DNA from: Lyophyllum atratum
Taxonomy: Eukaryota > Basidiomycota > Agaricomycetes > Agaricales > Lyophyllaceae
Direction: 5' to 3'
Length of the DNA stretch: 64,000 nt
NCBI GenBank assembly: GCA_014905825.1
Contig: JACGCN010000029.1
Location: forward strand, 434,001-498,000
Shown here: in pieces, positions 1-10,085 of the stretch
Layout: each line of letters opens with the position of its first letter
Position numbering within the stretch: the first letter of the stretch is position 1
Made by a program: the position numbers and the translations under genes
The notes under the pieces: model-generated
What the model was told of the DNA's origin: nothing
Databases searched by the model: none
What the model saw: only the letters and a program-made list of their open reading frames with translations

Positions 1-3000
1 TGTTGATGTTTCTTGGGGGTGGTGAAGTGGGTGATTTTAGATGCTTTGTGGGATGAAGTATGTAGCTCTTTGTCTCTCCCTTTAAGCACTGTGCTCTATC
101 TTTGAAAGGCGGAATGTCGTCGGTCTGGTGTCCCCGCTATCAGGGACGTTTTGACACCAATCAAAGACTCAAAGGCGAAGACCTGAGTACTCGGTTCGGC
201 GTGATAGATACGGGGAAGCTCTCCTGGGTTCGAGGCTACCTGCCAAAAATTGACTGAATCTGCTCGATCCCACTGCAGATGATGACCTCCTCCAAATGTT
301 TCAGCAAAGGCTAGTATTCTTATCCGCGGGTTTGATATGGATCTTAACGATTGGCGAGTCGAGGAGACAGGATGTCGAGGGACGTTCGAGGATTAGAATG
401 TACTTGACAGATCATGATCACTGTGAGAGGCTGGAAAGTCGCATAATCGTGGTATGGACACACCACCGCGGATGAACAACCGTATGGCCCGTATGCTTGC
501 AACGTGGAACGCGAGACAAGCGCACTCTTGCCCGAAGACATAGGTCACTGGCGGATTGCTCCATTTGGCTTCCGAGAGTATAGCAACCCAATTTACTCCA
601 CAGCTTCACATACGTATTCGCGGGTGATTCAAGTGAAGAAGACGGTTCCGACGGTAGACGACGCCGCCATAGCTACATAGTAGGACAGCCATATCGTCAT
701 TCGGTGGTCGAGACAGGAGCCTGGCTTCGGGTAAGTAGGCAAGGGCCAGAGATGTTCTGGGTAGCACGGGTTGCGAGTAAGGTTCATGTTTTGCAAAAGG
801 TTTAGCGTGCCAGTTCCCGTCGAAACTGCTAGCGATGTCGCTTGTCTTGCCCTCATCCCTCGTTTGACGACAGACTACGAGTCCCTGCCGATACGCTCGC
901 ATGTCAAACCTAGCAGAATATCGATTGAAGAAACCTGGTACTGCTTCCGCAATGAAAGGTTTGTCGTACTGTAACAACAGCCGGCAAAGAACTTTGGGTT
1001 TAAAGTACGGAGGTCGTTGAATTGCGCCAAAATTTGGCGACATTGAGGTACGAGGCAATGTGATGGGTATGATGAGTCGACGGGGATCGTCGGAGCATCC
1101 GCCCCCACCTTCCACTCCGAGGCGTGGCGACATGCATCATTTTGACGGACACAGCCCTTGCTAGGTATATACACTTTCCACATGCCTATACTTTCAGGTC
1201 TGGGGGAGCATGCGGGAACTATCCATGTCTCCTCTCTGTGACTCCGAGTTCGACCGCGAATCCCAATCAATCAGGCACCATTGTGTTCATGTTCGACGAG
1301 AAAGTGTATGCCCTTATGACGGAGGCCTCATGCCGAAGAAAAGACATGGGAGCTCTTCTGGAGCGGAATGCCCAAGTCATCCACCCTGCCTGGCTGCTGA
1401 AGGAGGTGACGAGCAAAGAGATGGAAAGAGGACCGTGTCGTGATCGTTGGCGGCACTTCGGGAGGCGACACGCAGTCCTGCACTCTAGACTCAGATACGG
1501 AGGTCCTGGTGACACATCGAGTGGCGCGGCGGCATGTGAACAGGGAGGTACTGCGCTCTCACGCATGATGGTCAACAAGACGGAGGACGCGTTGAACTAG
1601 GTGACATGGCTTTCTAAGTTTCTTGGAACAATCCATGCCACGTGACCCTCATCTGCGTCCCCCATGTTGCTGCTACCCGTTATCACCGCTGCCAAGGACG
1701 ACCAGTGAGAGGAGGAGACGGATGGAGCGGACAGGGATCTGGAATCGTGAATGATGCTGTAGCGCGGAGAGCTGCATCCGGTATGTATGATGTGATGATG
1801 CGGCCCGCCATTCCTCTTCGGATTCCTCTTTGATAAGAGAAGATGCCATGAACCCTACACCGTGTAAGTACGACAACTTCTCAAAAGATCCAAAAAAGGG
1901 ACATACGAGGAAGATTTTCCGTAGGCGAGTTGAACGATTTGTGCCCCAGAGCATGGTTACCGTCGGGTCGAAGAAGATTTCGTTTCGCCACTCTCAGCAG
2001 CGGTCCTTGCTATCCTGCAGTACTATGCTCACGTCCGTTCTTCAGAGCGACGGACCTCAGGTTGCAGTCTCCCCTTCTCTTGCGCCCACGATCTCCGACC
2101 GATAAGCGACAGTACGAGACACGCAAGGTCTGGACGCGCATAGATGTGTGTGCAGCGGTAGGTGATGCTCTGGCCTAGCAGTATCGTAGGGAAGTAATGT
2201 CGAAACAGGTCGGCGCCCACGATGATCACTGTTGGCGTCTTGAACATTCCACACTAGAACATGGCAGGTATATCGAGGAGAGGCAGCTGAGTTCCGTCAG
2301 GCGTGGTCGCAGTAACATGGTGTCGTTGAGTCACAGTCGCGCTTGTGATGTACCTGGTTAGGTTAGACCCTTAGCATCAAGGTTATTCGAGGAATTTTGG
2401 AGGCAGTACGCACTGGGGTCTCCGACACGGGGCAGTTCAAGGCTCAGCGACCAGCTATTCCCTCCACAATCTGTGACAATAACAGTCGTAGATGAGGCTT
2501 GAGCTTGAGGGGCTCTGGTCGGCTCCGCATATCAGCTTAGAGCTCGTTTGACCTGTAACGCGTCAACCAGCATTTCTTGAATGGGATGGGAGGGTGAGCG
2601 GGTGACAACCATGGGAGCAACACAGGCGGTCCCAGCCTGCGCACGTATGCTCCATCGCAGAACCTACACGCGTAACATATCGGGCTGCGCGTTATCCTGT
2701 CCAGTGACTGAATGCCGCTCTTCCTTGGCCCTTCCCGCCAGCGATTTTGGAGATGGTGCTTCAGCAGGTTAGAGAATGGCGCTGGAGAGAGGCGGTGAAC
2801 GTGGCGTGTTCGAGGAGAAGCAGGTAGCCGGAGTGCTGTGGTCTTCCGGTACATGGAAGATTGAAGCGGAGGTGTAAGCGCGATGATGGAATCCAGGTCC
2901 GGCATTCCGAGTGTTGCTCCCAGGCTCCCACTGTCCAGGCCATTTGGTTGATGTGTTCTAAGACTACATCACTACTTATCATGCAGGTACACCAAAACCG

Positions 3001-3764
3001 GCTTTCTTCGTCCAAGATACATCTGTAGGGATCGTGCTTGCGATGTACAGAGGTGGCAAAGTCGTCCTGAAACGCTCCATCGCACAAACCCCCACCGAAA
3101 CGTGAGCTTTTCGCGAGCCACACGCATACTGTCATGCTTAACCCCCATCCAGTTTGACCCATCGAGTCGTAAAAACCATCCGTATAATGGAGAAATCGCT
3201 GCAGCAGACACCGTCGACGTAGTATCTGAAGGGTAGATGGGAATTTCGAGTCCACAGGAGGTGTATAATCACCCTAGGCCTTGGACCACTCTAATGGTAC
3301 GCCATCCTCTTCGAATACTGCGTATATACGCGCTCACATGGTCGTAGACATTGTCCTTCATATGATAACGCGCCCGCAGACGTCAGTATTCACATACACC
3401 GACCCAGAAACATGCACCCTTCGCTGAAGTCTACCAACGCGTCACGCAACACGGCCGCCTCACCACACTCACGAGAAGTCCCAAGACGACCCAGCCCTTT
3501 CTTCGCGTTCGCTATTGTTCCACAAGGCAGCTACCAGCGCGCGCAAATGACTATCAAGCTCCCGAAACACATCCACATCCCTCCAAGAGGAATCCACTCG
3601 CACCCCCGACTCGCACCAGGTCGGAAGCGGAGGACTCATGCCTAATCTTCCACGGCTAGCATCCCGCCTCCTATAAACGCAACCCCCCTTCTCGCCGCTA
3701 AGCCGCTTCTTCCTCCTACACCGCGCTTTCCCGACGTCTACCCCCCACGGCCCACAACCGCAAC
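1..3764. other. gene-poor stretch, no supportable gene
   Basis: Several open frames of 60-175 codons occur on both strands (the largest at 606-1133 minus and 1124-1600 plus). They overlap each other in antisense, show no conserved domain, no credible intron-joined extension and no composition unlike chance frames, so I do not call them genes. A pyrimidine-rich stretch with a TATAAA-like element lies at about 3670-3760, just before the weak ORF at 3765. Confidence 0.5.
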
Positions 3765-3992
3765 ATGGACTTGGCAGACTCGGACCCAGATGCGATGCTC
3801 ATGAACACCGACGTCCGCACTTCCATCTCTATCCCTACCCTCGCCACCTCCGCGCCGAACTCTGATTCTGACACGCGAGTGGCTCATGCACCCGGGACAG
3901 CGACAAGGATCGACGTCACCAGCGCCCGGAACGTGCACGTCAACGTCGACGCGGGCTCGGACGCGGAGTCGCACCTCCGCGCCCAATCTTGA
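3765..3992 (+). CDS. possible 75-residue hypothetical protein
   Basis: This is a single-exon frame starting at an ATG about 90 bases downstream of a TATAAAC element (near 3672) and a long pyrimidine-rich leader, an arrangement common in fungal promoters. The product would be polar, rich in Asp, Ser, Thr and Ala, with no signal peptide, membrane segment or domain I recognise. Part of the frame (from 3877) is repeated imperfectly about 180 bp downstream in non-coding sequence, which argues that at least that part is low-constraint DNA. It could equally be a chance frame. Confidence 0.25.
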   Translation: MDLADSDPDAMLMNTDVRTSISIPTLATSAPNSDSDTRVAHAPGTATRIDVTSARNVHVNVDAGSDAESHLRAQS

Positions 3993-4109
3993 CACTTAAG
4001 CTTGACATTTTACCCTTTACACTTGACGCTTGACACTTGACACTCAACACACACCGGAGTGGCTCCTGCACCCCGGGCCCAGGACAAGGATCGACGTCGG
4101 CAACTCGAA
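3877..4109 (+). repeat. imperfect direct repeat flanking a TTGACA-rich array
   Basis: A segment of about 40 bases beginning GAGTGGCTCATGCACCCGGG at 3877 recurs in altered form from 4056 (GAGTGGCTCCTGCACCCCGG), and both copies continue into ACAAGGATCGACGTC. Between them, at 3988-4048, the motif CTTGACACTTGACG and shortened variants are repeated in tandem. The copies differ by substitutions and small indels, so this is an old local duplication. Confidence 0.7.
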
Positions 4110-5091
4110 CCTCACCACGTCCCGGAATCAACACGCCATTCGCATTCGACAAACATGTCACTGTGTTAGTGTAGCCGGATCCCGAGCTTGATTGATTATG
4201 TTCCGGATCTGGGCTACATGCTGCACCCTAACGCCGCGGAGACGATGTGGATGGGTGGTGGCTTGGACGTGGACGTGGACAGCATTCGGTATTCGGTATT
4301 CATGCGCGGTCGTTATCGATGGCATTCCACCCCGAGTTTTTTTGCTTTTTACTGTTTACACGCGTCCTGCCCTGTTCTACGTGTACCATCGCGGTATTTC
4401 CAGGAGAACGCAGCAAAGCATAGCCATACTCATCTTCCTACGTTATCAGCACTAATCTGAGTGACGACGTCGACGTGTAGCTACGTATCAGCATCACTGA
4501 TTGCGACGACTTGTCAAGTGAGGTGGCAACGCGGATGTTTCCTGGTTCCGGGCCAGGCACAGGGTCCTACGCAGGGCATGGGGTCTGACGTCATTGATCC
4601 CCGGACAATAGAGCTCTTGTGACCTGCAATTGCCAGCACACCCATCTCTGTGGCGTCCACCAAACCACGACACAGGAGTCGAAAACCATGGATTGGAGCG
4701 GGGTACCGTTACACACTACTTTTACAATTGCTATGATGAAGGGTGGTGATAAGTGTAGACCGAGAACCGAGAACCGAGAGTGAGGATAAGAGAATAAGAT
4801 AATCGTGGGGGAAGGAACGTGAGGGGGGCTTGGGGGCTGCGTTTGAGTTTGAGATTGAATTAAGTGGGAGAGTGGTGAGTTGGACTTGTATAGCGTGTAT
4901 GAATTGGTTGGGTGTATGTGATGCGTTGATTGGATGGATGGATGGGAGAAATATGCGATGATTTAAGGAAAGAAAATTGAGGGAACCCTGGGGCCGAGCA
5001 AGATCCAAGCCAGCAGCAGCAAGGGAGGGGGAGACGGGACAGCGACACAGACCGGCCCAGTTCCAGACGTAAAAGAACGCAGGGACCCCAT
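4110..5091. other. intergenic, no gene seen
   Basis: Only short overlapping frames occur here (4188-4460 in two frames, 4709-5126 minus), without domains. Small tandem repeats are present, for example GACGTG near 4267-4280, a doubled ATTCGGT near 4284 and a repeated GAGAACC near 4760. Confidence 0.45.
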
Positions 5092-5772
5092 CTACGCCTC
5101 CACAGCAACAACGCGCGACAGCCCACTCTTCACATACTCCCTCGGCCCCTCCCCCCCGCTCCTCCTCCGCATCGGCCTCCCCACCGCATGCACCCTATTC
5201 AGCAATATCCCCGCCACCAGCCTCGACCTCGCATTCCTATCAACCGGCGGCAACGCAGGCTCCACCTCCACCGCCGCCGGAATCTGTATGGTGTACGGCA
5301 CAGCCGTGCGCGGGGTGCGGTACAGCACCGCGTCGCTCTGACTTAGACTTGGTGCATAGCGCAGGCGGGCGGGTCCGTGCGCCTCGATGGAGATGGAGTG
5401 GTCGTCGGAGAAGGGGTCGAACTTCATGTACGTCGTGCTGGCGGGCTCTGCGCGGTACGGCGGGGCTCTGCGCAAAGGAGAGGAGTGGGGCGCACGGACG
5501 CTGACGCCCGTGCGGCGGCGGGTGTACGGGGACGGGTTGGCCCCGGTGCTGCCCGAGGAGAAGGAGGAGGGGCCGCGCCATTCGGAGTGTCCGAGGCCGG
5601 GCGGGTACTTGTTCATGATGCCGCCGAGGTTGACGAGGAGGGAGGCGTGCGCGGAGGCGGAGGTGCCGGCGTAGGGGGAGGTGGCCCAGGAGGAGCGGGA
5701 GGCGCTGGCTGAAGGGGAGGCGGAGGAGGAGGCTGTGAAGTCGGTGTGGATGGTGCGGATGTAGTGAGACAT
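5092..5772 (-). CDS. conserved hypothetical protein, single exon
   Basis: A 226-residue uninterrupted frame from ATG (5772) to TAG. The N-terminal 35 residues are Ser/Ala-rich. A central segment (about 50-75) carries MNKYPPGLGHSEWRGP. Around 120-165 it reads TTYMKFDPFSDDHSISIEA followed by a Tyr/Pro-rich segment, and the C-terminal 45 residues are Arg-rich and basic. There is no membrane segment, signal peptide or known domain, so a disordered regulatory or nuclear protein is possible, but the function is unknown. A TATAAG element sits 96 bases upstream and a short CAG run lies in the leader. I believe it is real because the frame is long, has an orderly promoter, and the opposite-strand frames look like shadows. 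Confidence 0.7.
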   Translation of the reverse strand: MSHYIRTIHTDFTASSSASPSASASRSSWATSPYAGTSASAHASLLVNLGGIMNKYPPGLGHSEWRGPSSFSSGSTGANPSPYTRRRTGVSVRAPHSSPLRRAPPYRAEPASTTYMKFDPFSDDHSISIEAHGPARLRYAPSLSQSDAVLYRTPRTAVPYTIQIPAAVEVEPALPPVDRNARSRLVAGILLNRVHAVGRPMRRRSGGEGPREYVKSGLSRVVAVEA

Positions 5773-5867
5773 TTGTCACTTGTGTGTTGCTGCTGCTGCT
5801 GCTGCGCTGGCGGGTAGGTGGCGGCGAGGGTGTTGGGATGGATATGGAAAGCTGGTGTCGTGTTGGT

Positions 5868-5873
5868 CTTATA
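5868..5873 (-). promoter_or_regulatory. TATA-like box for the 5092-5772 gene
   Basis: TATAAG on the minus strand, 96 bases before the ATG. It is followed by a leader carrying about five CAG triplets (5788-5804). Confidence 0.45.
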
Positions 5874-6059
5874 CCTTGAGGTGATTCGAGAACAATGCCC
5901 GCCGGCCAGCCGGGTCCAGGGCTGATGCGAATGGACACGTGCCCGGCACAGCAATTGTCCCATCAAACTGTATCCTGACACAGATCCATCCATTCCTGCG
6001 CGAGGACGATCCCATTCCAGAATCTTCTTTGTCAATGCAACGCCTACGTGTACGCTCAC

Positions 6060-7123
6060 TCAGCCAACCCGTTAGAAGCCCTCCCCAATTGTTAGCTCGT
6101 TATAATATTCATTGTAAATCCATACCCATGAGCGACTCCTTCCCACTCAATCCATACTCTGGCACAAGACCCCCTCCAGACGGAACTCAGCATGCTTCTC
6201 TTCCGTAATGCTCCATATCCCACATCCCCAAAACGTCCTCACCCAACTGCTTCTTCCCTATCCCATCTCTTCCACCGTTCCCAGCCAACAATAGCCTCCC
6301 CACCCATTGGCGGGAACTCATGCATTGTCTTATTTTGGGCAATCTTCGAGAGGGTCGGAGGGCCGCTGTTAGGCCGGGCATCAAGAACGCTATCATCAGC
6401 TGACCGTTTGTTTTAGGTCCTTACCTATGTATGTACACCTGTCAGACTCAAAGTCGCAGACTGAGAAGGATATGGAAGAAGCCGCCATGCCCATGCCCAC
6501 ACTCTGAGTCTATTCGCCAAATGCTACCTCGCTTATACCCGTCTTGGTGCCGCGTCCTTGTTCTGAATTCACCTAGACTCTGCTTTCCCACAAGGCTCCA
6601 GGCGTGTACTGCAACCGTCCCTTGTAATCACCACCTCCGAGCCCATACACGCATCCGGGATGCTTCCCTTCGCACGTCGTCTTCCTCGTTCACAGCCTAC
6701 CTCTGTCTGACTAATCTTACCCAGGTCCCCACCCAACAGATCAGAAGGAGCCCGAATCTGCATTAGGGCAAAAAAGATAGAAAGATCGACGCCGCACGGC
6801 TCAGTACGTCCCGGGTCCCGAGATCTAAAGGAAGGAGGGTCTGCACATAAGGTTCTTACTTGATAAGGGACTCCGAGCGCCGAGTTTCAAGGTTCTTTTT
6901 ATTTAAATCTTTGGTCGGAATTCGTCGACGTAGCTTCGGCGCTCCTGGTCTTGTAGCGGTACCGGTACCGCGAGCTTAGGCTCTGGACTCGGAGGGAGCT
7001 ATGTATATGCGTGCTGGATATACACACAGCGGGGCCTGCGAGGCTACCAGGGACGGTCACAACACTTTGGCTACATGGACGAATGGGCCCGGCAGCATGA
7101 TCACCTCCTCTTTTAGGTCTTGC
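6060..7123. other. intergenic, no gene seen
   Basis: Short frames only (for example 6431-6766 plus, 111 codons), with antisense partners, no domain and no recognisable exon chain. Confidence 0.45.
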
Positions 7124-7300
7124 CTAAGCTCCCTCCTCCAGTCTCCTCCTCGACACCCTCGTTCCCGCTGCGCTGGTCCTCTCACTGGCAACGACGTACC
7201 AAACGACCAGGCCGACCGTGGCCAGGACAAGAGCGGCGCTACCGTGACGTCGTGATGCAGGCGTTTCCCAAGCATCGTACGCGAACTGTAACAGCGGCAT
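7124..7300 (-). CDS. candidate 58-residue single-pass membrane peptide
   Basis: This short frame runs from ATG (7300) to TAG (7124). The translation begins MPLLQFAYDAWETP and then has one clear hydrophobic helix, SAALVLATVGLVVWYVVAS (about 31-49). It ends with a basic then acidic tail (SRRRLEEGA). A single membrane span flanked by polar ends is the layout of many small mitochondrial or secretory-membrane proteins, but I do not recognise a family. A larger frame on the same strand (7057-7452) overlaps it in another register and looks like a shadow. It could also be the last exon of a longer gene. The case rests on the quality of the helix and the compact start-stop arrangement. Confidence 0.4.
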   Translation of the reverse strand: MPLLQFAYDAWETPASRRHGSAALVLATVGLVVWYVVASERTSAAGTRVSRRRLEEGA

Positions 7301-7994
7301 GGGGCAGATGGGCAGCGCGCGGGGCCTTGATATGGTACTCGATGAACTCCGAAGGCACTGACGGAACTAAGCGATGTCACGACACCGCGTCGCTCGACAC
7401 AATTTAGCACCTGGCATGATCCATCAACGGCGTCCAACAAAATCGAGTACATACCTACCGGGCTGATGATGTCTGATCCATCGCCACCTGAAATTCCGAA
7501 ACCACCGGCACTCCATCAGCGAGCCATGAAGCAGAAAGAGCATGAATTTGAAACATACCAATCTCGCGTTTTGTCCCCAAGCGTCTATGGGGAGGCAGAA
7601 TCGCAGGCTGAAGATTGTGGTACTGTATGATGTATCAGCACTGACTGAGCCCGCCGCTTACGCGTACGGTGGCAGATCTGCATGCGCTTGCCTCGCACGA
7701 TGCGTATCACGGACGGATGTTGGGTCCGTTCCCATCTCCGCAACGGTGATCAGAGAACACGACCGGTGTCTATCATGGTGTTCGGGTCTTGTGTTTAGCT
7801 CTTTTGGATGACAACGAATATCCCTGACCTCGTACACCACCATGATTGCAACCAAGCATGGATTAGATACATACGCGTAGATATACACACCCTAAAACTG
7901 AGGTTCGGTCAGAGCTGAAGTCAGATGGGAAGAAAAAAGCGGACGCACCTAATGATACATCCAGATAATGATAAAAATAAGATCCCAGCACCAA
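7301..7994. other. intergenic, no gene seen
   Basis: Only short, overlapping frames on both strands (7542-7811 plus, 7658-7888 minus). No domain and no promoter-like arrangement that I would defend. Confidence 0.4.
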
Positions 7995-8948
7995 TCATTC
8001 CTCCATATCCTCTCCCCCCGCCGAGCCCACCGCACCCAAATCCGTCCTCACCCCATCCATAGCCTCCACCGCCTTCCTCAACTGCTCCGCGCCCCCAACC
8101 TCCCCCACCTTCTCCATCAGCGTATCCACCACGGACTGCCCCCCCGCGGCCCCCGACTCCGCCTTCCTTAGCAGCTGCGCAACGGCCCAGTTCTTGTACC
8201 CCGTCGCGCTCGTCTCCCACTGGCGTTTCCCCGGCTCGTTGTGGCTGAGCGAGGCGAGGGTGGAGGGATCGAGGGGAGGGAGGGCGGAGACGGCGGTGTA
8301 CATGGAGATGACTTTTGATGGGAGGGCGGCGAAGACGTCGAGGGAGGGTGCCTGGAGCAATGATAGTTGCTCCAGCTGCTCATCTGCACGCCGGCGTTCG
8401 CGTTTGGATACTTGGATAGCCCGCGTTAACATCCGGCGGAGCCGTCTTTGCTATACACCCATCAGTGAGCGGGGACAAGCGCGTAACCAGTCGTCGAAAT
8501 CACGTACGTTATCAAGCTGCTTCCTCAGCTCCTCCAACTCCTCCATGAGCTCCTGCTCCCTCTCCGGCGTCGTCGACAGATCCAACCCCTGCTGATGCGG
8601 CAGCACAATCGGCAGCCCGGGCGGGATCGCAAAGATATTCCTTAGCGACCACGCCTCGAAAAAGTCAAACGCGATGTCGGTGTGGTACTCCAGCAGCGTC
8701 TGGAACGCCACCAGCCCCTGCTCCACCTCCTGCGTGCTGTCCCAGTCGCCGCCCTCGCGCTCGGCGCGTGCGTCGGCCCACTTTTCGAGGAACTCTTCCA
8801 TGCCGTTGACGCCGTCTTGCACGGCGTTGTTCGCGATGTTGATTATGTCGTCGAGGAGGAGCTGGGGTGAGAATCCGAGGATTTCGGGGAGGAGGAGAGG
8901 GGGGGCGAGTTGGGCGTGCTGCGTTGGTCCTGGGCCGTTGGACGCCAT
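7995..8948 (-). CDS. MIS12: Mis12/Mtw1 family kinetochore protein
   Basis: A 298-residue protein from two exons (8948-8508 and 8450-7995) with a 57-bp intron (GTACGT..TATAG) in phase 0. Near residue 20-60 it has the family hallmark LLLPEILGFSPQLLLDDI followed by NIANNAVQDGVNGMEEFLEK, which matches the N-terminal helical head of Mis12. A coiled coil (REQELMEELEELRKQLDN, joined to RRLRRMLTRAIQVSKRERRR) spans the splice site and continues through about residue 180. The Mis12 complex links inner centromere chromatin (CENP-C/CENP-T) to the Ndc80 complex in the kinetochore. I chose the second ATG (MASNGPGP) because residues before it in the open frame look like untranslated leader. It is divergent from the Alba gene with a 259-bp shared gap. 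Length is in the normal fungal range. Confidence 0.88.
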
Positions 8949-9207
8949 GGCTTGGAGTCGCGTCGGAGGCGGAGTGGTCGTTGGACAAGACGCAGATGTC
9001 ACAGGTCATGCGATGTGACGATTCCTCTAGGCGTTGGGAACAATTAAGGCCAAACAACCTGCACGTTGGACCCAATCTGTACGCGTCGACCTGGACTGAT
9101 ATGACCCTTTCACGCTCCAAGCCTGCATAAAGGTAAGAAACAGTATCATTTTAGGCTTTTCTGGTGATGAAAATTATATGTAGTATTGATCCGCTCACTC
9201 AGTACTC
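8949..9207. promoter_or_regulatory. shared divergent promoter region, Mis12 / Alba genes
   Basis: 259 bases separate the two opposite start codons, so both genes must take their core promoters from this interval. No strong TATA box is visible on either side. Confidence 0.5.
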
Positions 9208-10085
9208 ATGGCCGAAGCACAACAATCCAACGCTGCCAATGGTCCGAGACCAACCCAGGAATCCGGTCCTCATCTCATTCGAATTACTGATCACGGAAAA
9301 ATCAAAGCTTGGGTCGCGTTTTCTCTTACTTTCCTCGAGGTATCTAATCCAGACTTTCTCAACTCATCGTAACTGATCCAGGACTTCATCCAGACACACG
9401 AGGACAGACCTATCGTGTACCACACGCTTCCCCCGTCCTCAACAGCACCTCCGACGACAAGTGACGGGACGGAGGCCTCCGCCAAAGGAATGGCCGGCAC
9501 TTCAAGAAGACGCACAACCTCTAAAGCCACGCCAACATCGACTGTCCCGCGTCTGTTGTCCGTCGTCGAGATCGTCAAACGCGAGTACATCAAGTCACTC
9601 GAAGCGAAACATTCCCCGCGACTCTCGGGATTGCATCAATACAATGAGATTGGGTGCCTTGAAGACCTCGTGACGTTCGTTGAGGAGCCGCAGACAGAAG
9701 AGGACAGGGCCGCTGAAATTGCGAGCGCGTTGAGTGGAAGGAATCAGTATGTATCTTTCTCATTTGGTTCTCCCGCCGGTACTAATTATTCTCGAATACC
9801 AGCCTGAAGCAGAAACAAACGCCATACATGAAGATCACACTCTCCAGTCGTGCTTTGCCGGACCTCTTGGAGAAAGGCGCGACGTGAGTACCTTACCCAC
9901 AAGAAACATCGTTCCTTACATGCTCACGCGGGATATGGCGGTGTAGGTATCAGCCCCCGGCAATACGCAAATTATCGAAGTCCGCCAAGATGCGAATGAA
10001 GAAACGGGATCGCGCTGCTAAGCATTCGACGAGTCTGGAAGCTGCTGCTGCGGGATCTGAAGATACGGATATGGTTCCTGGTTGA
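9208..10085 (+). CDS. Alba-domain nucleic-acid-binding protein (Rpp20/Rpp25-like)
   Basis: Four exons: 9208-9339, 9382-9746, 9803-9883 and 9947-10085, with GT..AG introns of 43-63 bp and consistent phases. The N-terminal part reads GPHLIRITDHGKIKAWVAFS, the start of an Alba fold (strand, then the glycine-containing loop, then helix 1). The second half of the domain, LLSVVEIVKREYIKSLEAK, is the conserved Alba helix. A long insert rich in Ser/Thr separates them. The C-terminal exon is Lys/Arg-rich (KSAKMRMKKRDRAAKH) and ends in an acidic tail. Alba proteins of this branch are RNase P/MRP subunits or general RNA-binding factors, and which one applies here is not decided by sequence. About 238 residues. 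Confidence 0.8.

Noticed and set aside
606..1600. Overlapping ORFs of 131-175 codons on both strands
   Set aside because: No domain, no promoter arrangement, and the two strands give equally long frames, as expected by chance in GC-balanced DNA.
5377..5712. Plus-strand Gly-rich ORFs antisense to the 5092-5772 gene
   Set aside because: Low-complexity shadow of the Ser/Pro-rich minus-strand coding sequence.
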